Both the position numbers and the translations under genes were made by a program. Below are positions 32,143-64,000 of a DNA stretch of 64,000 nucleotides, one piece after another. The first letter of the stretch is position 1. Each line of letters opens with the position of its first letter. Source of the DNA: Istiophorus platypterus (taxonomy: Eukaryota; Chordata; Actinopteri; Istiophoriformes; Istiophoridae). The notes beneath the pieces were generated by a model. It was not told where the DNA came from and made no database searches. It saw nothing but the letters and a program-made list of their open reading frames with translations. The stretch is from assembly GCA_016859345.1 (NCBI GenBank), contig CM029115.1, forward strand, positions 28,349,838-28,413,837, given 5' to 3'.

Positions 32143-35100
32143 ATCCACCACCTGATCCATCATCAGATTCCAACTCCGGATCCCTGAGGTTCTGACCAAA
32201 AGGTGGCCCTGGAAGAAAAGAGGATGGGCTGGGTCCATCCTCTGAGGAGCAGGACTGTCTGTGTTGCTCTGAGCCTTCCACATACTTTTGGCAATGCAGC
32301 AGTTGATTCAGATAGTTTATTGCCCCCGTTGGTCCCTGAGCTTCATGGGAAAACATTTGGACTCAATCCAGATCACCATCACTTTAATCTTTAATCAGGG
32401 CTCACACTCACACACACAGTTCATCTGTACTTACCGAGCTCCTTCCTGTACTTTATGACCACTTGCACTCTGCTGTACACGCACGCACGCGCACACAAGC
32501 ACACACACACACACGCACGCACACGCGCACACACACACACACAGTGGAGTCTTCAGTTCTTGTTTCCTGTCTGATTTCTCCATCCATCATCTCCCTTTCA
32601 TCCATTTTACTCTATTACCCATCTCTTTCACAATAAAAGTCCCTGTGGCTCTTCATTTCATTCTAATTTCAGATTCTGTCAAAATAAATCCCCCCAGGCT
32701 CCTTTAGAGAAAAAAAAAATCAATAACTGTCTCCTTCAATAGATCAATAATCCAGATCAGAACTGTTTCTCTGCTGCTGTGTGAAGAGACCTGACACCAG
32801 ACTGGGAACCAGTGATTTACACCCTAAAATGTCAGCAATAACAAATGTTCGTGTTCAGCTCCTCCAGAATAAAGTCTCAGCTTCAACCCGATGGTTTATT
32901 CTGAAAAGTCGGACTCCGTTCACTACGGCGTGAAACAGAAAATACACAAAATATCATGTAGGACAAAGCTGCAAAAGTAAATTTTCACCAAACAGATTTA
33001 ACTTAAGTTATAATTTAACCTATAAAACTCTGTACAACATTTACCAAAATAAAAACTAGTTCTGGTTTCTAAAGACCTAAAGGATCATTTTCCTTTATGC
33101 ACAACATATGTGAACATCAGTTATTAGTTTGTAATATCTTGTATGCGAATGTTTTATTGAAAATATCTTTGTTATCGGGGGGTTGCAGTTTAGCTAATGA
33201 TTTAATAAACTTAATTTATGATCTAATGGCTTTAATATCTCATGTCCATGTCCTGTTGTTGCTGCGCAAAGAGCCAGATGTTGTTGACAAACTGTTGTTG
33301 ACAAAGTTATCAGAATAATATCATGTGTATCCTCTCAAGTTCAGACTTTAACTGAAAGAGCCAATACCCAATGAACACAACTGATAAAATCTATATTTTG
33401 TCTGTAACGTTATTTCTACACACATGTAGAAATTCACTGTTTTCTGACTCATGTTGAAAAGTCGTAAAATCAAGTTTTCTTCAGTCTCTGTGCAGATCAA
33501 ACTAAGGAAATAAAACATGTTAATCAGACTATTTCTGTGTCTGGTCTTGATGCTAAGCTAGGCTAACCGGCTGCTGTACTAAAACAAGATGAGGATCAGT
33601 CTGACCTCTGACCTCTGTGAGACAAAGACAGGAAGAGGATTTCACCAGATGTTGAACTGGTTCTACAACCCGCAGCTCGTCTTCCTCTCATCTGTCCTGC
33701 TTCATGGATCCCTGGGGGTCAGGAGGTGTGTGTGTGTGATTACAGTAATGTCTTAATGACAGATGACATCACGCCGTCAGTCAGACCATCTGTCTCTGCT
33801 CTGGGAACATGAATAAATGATAAATCCCACTTTTCATGTCAGGACATGAAGAGATGCTGCGACGACTGCTCACGCACACACACGCACACACGCACATGCA
33901 TTCACACAGTTGTGGACCCTTGTTGACGTGATGCTACCCACCCCCCCCAACACTTAACCTACACCTGATCCTAACCTGAACCCCTCGTGAGGACTGGGAC
34001 CATTGTGAGGGGGGGTAAGAACCTGCCCCCCCCCCAACACACACACACACACCACACCCCTCGTTTGCTGCACAGAGGACCAGGGACGTGAGGAGCCGGA
34101 CCGAGTCCAAAGTCCAGCTCCGTATTTTCCCGACTCATGAGACCATCAGTCAGTGACTTACTCAAGTCTGATTTGGTAAAGTCAGGCTTCAGCTCACTGA
34201 GCTCAGGCTAATGAAACACGATCCCGATCCTCATGTCCGACAGCTCTGAGGTGACGGCGTAGAGATCAGCCTGTGTCATGTGACCTCGATCACAGGTCAC
34301 ATGACACACGGTGATCTGGTCACGGTTCAGTTCCACACTAACACATTGACGTCTATGACTCAGTGGTCGGTTACGTCCCGAAACCATTTAGTTCACTGTG
34401 GTTTTTACTCTTTGAAAAATCCGCTTCATCAGAGACTTTAGATTCTGTATAGGGAGATAAAAACACAGTCAGTCGGAAAGATTGAGCCTGTTTATTAGCC
34501 CTCATGTTAATCATCATCATTGTCATCATCATCATCCATCTTCCTCTTCCTCGGCCACCGACAGTCTCGTGGCTCGGGTTCATACACAACTATCTGTCAA
34601 TAGAATCTAATAGAAAAATCTGCAGGTTACAGTTAGGACGTCTGTCCATTAGAAAAACAACAGAAACCATGAAACCAAAAAGCTCCCGCTGGCCCCTGCA
34701 GGACCAGGGGCCGGGACTAGGAAGATCTAAGCTGGAGGGGACAGGGGACGCGGAGTCCAGTCCTGGTTCTGGGGATGTTGGGGAGGCCCGGTGTGATCCC
34801 CCCCTCGCCGGCTGACCGGCTGGCTGCTGATTGGGTCCGCACCAGGCCTAGAACTGCACCTGGACTCCAGTCCTCTGTCCACGCCAGTGTTTTATTTATT
34901 TATTTATTTTTTTGTTTTTTTTAATTTTTAATAATCTTTCGGGGGTTTGTTCCCCTTCACTACAGCTCTCCTCGCCTCAGTGCCGCTGGCTAACGAGCCG
35001 CGGGGCCCCATCGCAGGCGTGGTGAAGGCGTCGGGCCCCGCCGACCCCTTAGTGTGGCGACGTCCAGGCGGAGACAGACGGACAAGGAGAAGAGAGAGAG

Positions 35101-35300
35101 ACAGTTAGCCTAGCAGTCTTGAGAATATAACACCTTAGCTTCTCTTTGCAAATCGGTTAGACACAACACGTGAATTAAACAATATCATTTTAACAGGATA
35201 ACAAAGTACATGTTATAACTGGAGAGCACCCGCCAGAGAGTGGAAATTTACACAAACCATATTATCTTATCAACAACTCAATATTCAGAACTGGATCAAC
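32143..35300. other. Intergenic spacer between prdm12 and fubp3; no gene seen
   Basis: Contains short CA/CG-rich runs (32470-32545, 33870-33900, 34040-34060), a palindromic M-box pair at 34272-34308 and a GC-rich patch at about 34950-35060. Open stretches here show no family resemblance and have no splice context. Confidence 0.5.
34272..34308. promoter_or_regulatory. Palindrome with two inverted M-box/E-box sites
   Basis: Arms TGTGTCATGTGACCT (34272-34286) and its exact reverse complement (34294-34308) flank a 7-nt spacer. Each arm contains TCATGTGA, the M-box form of the E-box bound by MITF/TFE-type bHLH-ZIP factors. Function is inferred only from the motif. Confidence 0.5.
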
Positions 35301-35925
35301 AGATTTAAATAGACCCTTGAACAGGAGAACTCATTATTATCGTCGTCATTATTATTATTATTATCATCGTCATCATCATCGTCGTCGTCACACATACAAG
35401 AAGCGGAACCACTGATTTTCGATATTCACTCGACAAGAGCCAGATCTCCCTTGACGCCAGACAAACCTCTCTGTGGTCCGACACGCGTTCGGCTAACGGA
35501 CGCACAACGCTCAGCCGACGCGCACACACACACTCTCACACACACACAAACACAAAACAGATAACACATGACGCTGACGAATATACAGCCAAGGCTGAAC
35601 TCGCGCCCACAAGGAAACGTCACCGTGAATTTATACAAACAGACGCGTGCTCACGTTGGCACGTGGGCGGGCGCTGAGCTAGCTAACGGGTGGAGGCGGA
35701 GCCCTGAAGAGCGGTGGGTTCGACGAAGAAAAGAAAAAACCAAAAAGACTGTCACCATCGCATGAGTAGAAAACCGCTGGAGAAACTTCGCCAAAAAACA
35801 ACAACGCACATGTTCAAGGAGCGAAACCCAATCTTAACGTGCACAATGTTCAGCTACACACACACACTACACAGTTAAGGCTGGACTCAAACCTCACAGA
35901 TTTATTTAATTTTAATTATTTAATT

Positions 35926-36017
<92 letters not shown>

Positions 36018-38150
36018 TAAATTAAAAAAGGGTGTAATAGGTAACTATAGGTCAGACATGAGCAACGCGAGTTAATCAAATGAGCTGAAGAGCAGGCGCA
36101 AAAAATACTTTTACATTTGTACAAGTATAAAAAAGCCACACAAACGTCTCTGAAACGACAACTGTGCACATTGGAGAAGCATAATACGGCCTTAACGTTC
36201 ACCCAACGCTCAGCTAACGCACACACGCACCAGACAGGTGACACACACTGCTAACAGACGCACAACACAGTTGAGGCTGGAACAGTGATCCTACAGAGAG
36301 ACGCACAAATGTCTGAGAGTTTGTTTAGATGTCAACTCGCAAATATAAACTTGTAAAAAAAACTAAGTAGTGGATCCGAAATCCTGCTGAGTTGTGGCTT
36401 CTAGAGGGAAAATCAAAAAACACGTCAATGGTCCTACAACTATAAAGTAATTGGGCTGCAACTGTCGATTATTTTCTCAATTGATTTACTGTTTGGTCTA
36501 TAACATTTCAAAAAACTGAAAAATATCCAATTTCCAAGATGAAGTCCAAAACCAAAACATGCTGAGTTTACTGCTGTAAAAGAAAATATTCACATTTGAG
36601 AAGCAGAAAAATTTTCTTAAAAAAAAAATTAAAAAAAATAAAAATTTAATTCCATCATCAAAACAGTCGCTGCTTATTTTTCTTTCTAATTATATTGACT
36701 AATAACTCAAAAAAAATAAAATAAAAAGTTTCTGAAACATGTATGTTCAAGAAGCAAAATCCAGCATTAACAGACACAACATAAAGCTAACACACACACA
36801 CACAGACACACACCTCATATGTTACCGCAACAGAACCTTTTGCCAACGAGAATTCGCACTACATCGACAGAATCCGGGAGAATTTGGGAACGATGATGCA
36901 TTTGTTCAAAAATATTCTCCAGCCATGAGACTACACCATCTGAACAGAAATGAAGCTTAAACCTATTTTTTTCTAATAATTATGTTTCTTTGTTGTTCAT
37001 TAGCAAGTGCAATTAGAGGAAAAATACATGTAGCTTGTTTTTAATTGTCTGAGGGGATTAATTAGTGTAAATATTTAGATTAATAACAGCAAAGACATGG
37101 AGTCGCTGGTTTGCTGAATCAGGGAGAGTCTGGGAATGATGACACATTATTCAGATGTTAAACCCCCCCCCCTTTCTTTTTAGAAGTTCGTTCACAAGTT
37201 AAATTAGATGCAAACGATGTCTAGTGTCTTTTTAATTTATAGAATCTATAGCTGTGATTATTATTAATTAATTTATTGGTTGACTGACAGAAAATTATTT
37301 TGATAATCTATTAATCTCTTTGGTAAAAATGCCAAATATTTGCTGGTTCCAGCTTCAAAAATGTGAGTATTTGATTGTTTTTTTTACATGATGTTTAACT
37401 GAATATCTTTAGGTTCTGGACTGTTGGGCAAACAAAAAGAAACATATGAAGAAATTACCTCAGGCTGTTGGGAATTAAAACCGGCCTTTTTCACGATTTT
37501 CTGATCAGCAGATTAATCGATGATGAAAACAAGTTCTATTGCACTGGTTTGCTGGTAGTTCTGTTAACTGCCACCGGGAAGCTGATGTAAATGTTTTCAC
37601 TCGGCCAGTTAACATCGACGACGTATGTTGCGAGTTTGTCTCAAAACTAAGTTAAGTTTGCGTGCGTTTAGCTAACAGCTGCACTCCCAGCTAACACACA
37701 CACACACACACACAGTTCAGCCACCAACATTTGTAACACGAGCATTCAGTAGAAAACACCCACTGTTAAGCTAATGTTCAATGCTCACACAGCTTAGCTA
37801 ACTTAGCATATTGTTCCGATACCTTTTCACCAAGAAACATCTCAGTTAACTTGTGCATCCAGCTAAAAAACAACTTAGCCTCCACATTTACTCCACTAAC
37901 ATTTAGCTAACACACAAATGCACCATACATAACCTAACATAAACAGTTCAACCGCCACATTCATCACGCGAACACACAGCTGAGGTAACACACACCTTTT
38001 CGCTACCAAACATAGATTAGCTAATTCGCGCATTTAGCTGGCGCAATTGCTGAGCTAATACATCGCTAACAGAATCGCTAACTTCATTTTTCAGCTCCTA
38101 ACACTTCTGCTACAAACAAATTGGGAAAGTAGAAATGCAGAACCAAGTTA
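35300..38150. repeat. Repeat-rich stretch: CAGCTAACACACACA phrases, (TA)n and dispersed elements
   Basis: Phrases such as GCTAACGCACACA, CACAGTTGAGGCTGG, CACAGTTAAGGCTGG and CAGTTCAGCCACCAACA recur from 35.5 to 38.0 kb at irregular spacing, like a heavily decayed long-unit tandem repeat. A perfect (TA)n run lies at 35958-36011. Two copies of a dispersed fish element are at about 36450-36570 and 37240-37540. No gene is visible. Confidence 0.6.
37241..37540. mobile_element. Teleost AT-rich dispersed element (MITE-like), one of several copies
   Basis: Typical words are ATTATTAATTAA..., GGACTGTTGGGCAAACAAAA, AACTGAATATCTTTAG, CAAATATTTGCTGGTTCCA and AGATTAATCGATGATGAAAA. Related copies or fragments are at about 36450-36570, 53560-53850, 55515-55780, 60350-60420, 62660-62860 and 63690-63800. 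The ends resemble inverted GCTGCAACTAA...GATTAATCG segments. It is recognised as a common fish repeat; its formal name is not certain. Confidence 0.6.
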
Positions 38151-38333
38151 CAACAACAACAACAATAATAATAATAAAGATTCACTCTGTAAGAAAATAG
38201 TACTTTTCACGCTTTTTGTACTGAAAGTTGAGGCAGGGAAACGTGGTGTCGGCTGGAGGTTAAATCCTGTGGAGGACACAAGGCGTTTGACCACAGAGAG
38301 ATCTGGCTTTAGACAACGCAATATAAATCGTCA

Positions 38334-38339
38334 TTTATT
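38334..38339 (-). terminator. Candidate fubp3 polyadenylation signal AATAAA
   Basis: First canonical AATAAA on the minus strand downstream of the proposed stop at 39074, implying a 3' UTR of about 0.75 kb (38.3-39.07 kb). No transcript evidence is available. Confidence 0.35.
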
Positions 38340-39073
38340 CATCATTACATCGTAAAAACTAAAGAATCACTATAGAGATACAGGAATAAGAACTATCATC
38401 AAACCCAAAAGAAAACAATAAACGCATCATTGCACCTCCAAGATGGCGACTAAACAGGTAAAATTAGATCGAGAACAAACAGACCCAGCGAGCACAGATT
38501 TAGTACAAAAAACAGTTTTGTCTCTGACGGTAAAACATTACATTTCCATCTGATGCTATTAAAATATTTCTATGCCAAAATAAAAAAAAAAACAAAAACA
38601 AAAAAACAAAAACTGAGAGTCAACACACACACAATCTGACGCATGCTTTAAAACATTATCATAAACAAAATAATAATAATAATATCTGATTTTCTTACTC
38701 AAGACTGCTAAGCCTTATACCGTTTTCTTATTGGAAAATAAAACTAGACAAAATATAGATTATACTGGATTTTTTTGTTTTGTTCAAAGCCACACTGATA
38801 CATCTTTTAAGTTCAAGTTTGATAAAAAATAAAACAAAAAGAAAAACCAGGTCTACGCTGTGGGGAGACCAGAGGCTAGTCCAAAAAAATCTGCCCGACA
38901 AAATATCAACTTTGTAAGGTTAAAAAACAGAAAGAAAAGAGTTCGTGATTTTTCAGTTAATCCTTAGTTTTTCTCTACAAAAGGAAGGAGGAAGCGGCGG
39001 AGCGTTGCTAGGAAACCTCGATTTGGTTGCCAGTGACGACCGTCCGAGGCCTTCACCGGCGAGGGAGGAGCCT

Positions 39074-61893
<22,820 letters not shown>

Positions 61894-62035
61894 AGCGCCA
61901 CTAGCTAGCCGTTAGCCGTTAGCTGTTAGCCGGATTAGCTCGGGCTGCTAGCTGAGCTGAAGCTGCCGTCAGAGAGCGCTTATAGTCGAGAGGTCTCACT
62001 CCGAGGACTTGTTCAGGAACCACAAGGAAGTAGAC

Positions 62036-64000
62036 CTGGCGAAAAAAAATATACAGGGATTTTTAAAAAATTTGATCACAGCAATGTTCGTTGTTTTCTT
62101 TGAATGTATTTGTATAAATTGCTTTAGTTGTATCAGTGATTTGATCCATCGACGTCTGTGTATATGAGAGGATTTTTTTTGTTGTTGCACATGGTCCCTG
62201 ACAGTTACAAATTGGTGAACTACAAACCAGACTCAGGGTTGAGCTTTGATACTGATAAAACAACTGGCCGCGGTCGAAGAAGTAGACACATGAGTTACAG
62301 AGGCAGAATCAGAATCAGTAGCTATGTAAAGGTCCTGAATTCAACCCGTCAGTGTTTAATTATAACCGAGCCATCGATGCTTCAGCAGCATTTTACTGTT
62401 GGATTGACAGTTATTTTCATCATCATTTAATCTGATGATTATTTTATCAATTACCTGTTTTTTATTTGGATTGTCAGAGGACAGCAGAAAAATGTTATAT
62501 TTTTTGTTATAATTTTTTATTCAGTCTTGTCAGATATTTGACATTTCCTCTAAAGAAAATGTCTCAAACCAGTAGTTCATTATTAAAGTGGTTACAGATT
62601 GATTTCCTAACTAATTGTTCTACCTCTTTTGTGTCTCAACTGAAAGAAGAAACACAATATTTCCTGAACAGGTTAAACGATTAATTGATTAATCGATTAC
62701 TTCATCGACAGAAAATCCATTGCCAGCTTGTTTTCCAGAAACATGATCAAACCTCTCCTGTCCCTGAGGATTTTCAGTTTTCTCTGTTTTTTCTCTGTTT
62801 CACAGTGAATTGAACATCTTTAGTTTTGGACTTTTGGAGAAACAAAACTACACACATGTCCGGTTCAGTTTACACAGAATCACACTGTGAATGGGGGTCC
62901 GACCCACTTCACATGTCCATTCGCTGTTAAAGGCATTTTTCACAGAAAAATTCTGATATTTTACAGACAATACAGTCGATAAATAAAGGGTGTTCTTGGA
63001 AGATATATTGATAATCAATAATGAAATCCCTCTTTAGCTGCAGCGCTAACAGGGGTCATGTATAATCACAATAAAAAAAAATTTTTTGTGTTGTTATCTG
63101 TAGTTGTTCAATGGCTTTGATTGTATTTCTATACCTCAGGTATATCATCATTAATTTATGCAGTTATACATCACATTTTCTTAACTCAACAATGATTTTG
63201 TGCATCAGAGGTGCACCAGAGGTCAGAGGTCATGAAAATAAATCACATCAATATTTTTCTAAGTAAAAGTTTTGGGACCGTTTGTTTTGAGTTTTGTCTG
63301 TTAACGACAGAGTGGTTCATCTCGTTCATAGAGGATCTCTGCCGCTGCTCAGCTGTTGGCAACTCGCTGCTCTGTTTCCGCTTCCGCGTTCAGTCACGTG
63401 CTTCAGCCAGCTCTACAGGTGGAGAGCAGAGTGAAGTTTGAGAAGAAGAGGAGGAAGAGTTTGATCGATCAAACTGATCGGGCTGATCGTATTGATCGGA
63501 GGGTGAATCAGCTGCTGCCTCTCAGTGACTCCTCTGTTCTCTCTGAGGTCACTGTGGTGTTTGTCCCTGTGACCTCTGACCTTTGACCTCTGCTGTAGAA
63601 TAAGATTAGACACTGGACGCTGATCATGTTGCCTTTACACTGTTCTGTGTTTAAAAAGTGACTGAATGAATTAAGTTTGATTTGTAACAATAAAGTTGAA
63701 CTGCAACTAATCATTATTTCCGTGATCAATTAATCTGCTGATTATTTTCTTGATTAATCACCTAATTTTTTCACATATAAAATGTCAGAAAATCTTCTGC
63801 ATTAGTCCAGAAACCCACAGTGATGCATGTGAATGTGATCAGAACCAATGGAGACGATCGGTGATCAATGACTGATGATCAGTGATTGATGATCAGTAAT
63901 AACAGTTGAATAGAAATGGAGACATAACCGGGGATATTGAAGTGAAATAATGAAAGAGAAGAATATCAAGGGGGGGGGCAGTCAGTGGTGTCACCCTATC
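62036..64000. other. fubp3 upstream flank; dispersed repeats, no gene seen
   Basis: AT-rich DNA with fragments of the GATTAATCGATT-type fish element (62660-62860, 63690-63800) and the 51-bp copied block at 62860. A short CpG-bearing patch near 63340-63420 and tandem TGATCGATC words (63460-63500) are noted. Open stretches up to 90 codons show no recognisable family. Confidence 0.5.

Noticed and set aside
34504..34815. 103-codon plus-strand open frame
   Set aside because: It begins in a CAT/ATC repeat and has no recognised domain, splice context or homologue known to me.

Overview
The window is nuclear DNA from a ray-finned (teleost) fish. It has vertebrate-style split genes with GT-AG introns, long (CA)n microsatellites, a Tx1-type (L1-superclade) LINE and fish-type non-autonomous DNA transposons. 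I recognise three protein-coding genes. All lie on the minus strand, so they read from high to low coordinates: fubp3 (about 61.9 to 39.07 kb), prdm12 (27.57 to 19.99 kb) and the 5' half of complement component C5 (16.15 kb to beyond position 1). FUBP3-PRDM12 adjacency in the same orientation is also found on human 9q34. C5 directly downstream of PRDM12 is not the human arrangement.

Region by region. 1-16,147: C5 exons 1-19, reassembled by eye with every splice phase matching. They encode the signal peptide, the beta chain, an RPKR processing site, the whole C5a anaphylatoxin segment and the start of the alpha chain. The introns hold a decayed ~4.2-kb Tx1-type LINE (0.9-5.1 kb), a second LINE fragment (10.8-11.4 kb), a MITE that abuts a splice acceptor (12.0-12.3 kb), a (GATA)n array and two degenerate minisatellites. 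16.1-20 kb: gene-poor spacer. 20-27.6 kb: prdm12 in six coding exons giving 407 codons, with an N-terminal region, a PR/SET domain, a 20-residue serine run, three C2H2 fingers and a C-terminus without the human polyalanine tract. 27.6-38.3 kb: prdm12 upstream/intergenic DNA with a GC-rich candidate regulatory block (30.1-31.0 kb), a relic of a C5 exon (~32.0-32.14 kb), a paired M-box palindrome (34.27 kb) and long repeat-rich stretches. 38.3-61.9 kb: fubp3, encoding four KH domains and C-terminal tyrosine-rich repeats, with introns full of microsatellites, minisatellites, a 1,361-bp tandem duplication and a ~2-kb 21-bp minisatellite. 61.9-64 kb: fubp3 promoter side and AT-rich dispersed repeats.

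The three genes are not an operon and have unrelated jobs: C5 is a secreted innate-immunity protein, PRDM12 a nuclear neuronal regulator and FUBP3 a single-stranded nucleic-acid-binding protein. The most notable signals are non-coding or structural. They are a perfect 30-bp-arm hairpin in prdm12 intron 1; a C5-exon relic between prdm12 and fubp3; disruption of the fubp3 KH4 coding region next to a near-perfect tandem duplication; a MITE supplying the likely branch point of a C5 exon; and exact short copies of local sequence, one flanked by direct repeats. I found no convincing tRNA, rRNA or CRISPR array. All exon boundaries come from reading splice signals, phase and homology from memory, without alignment software.
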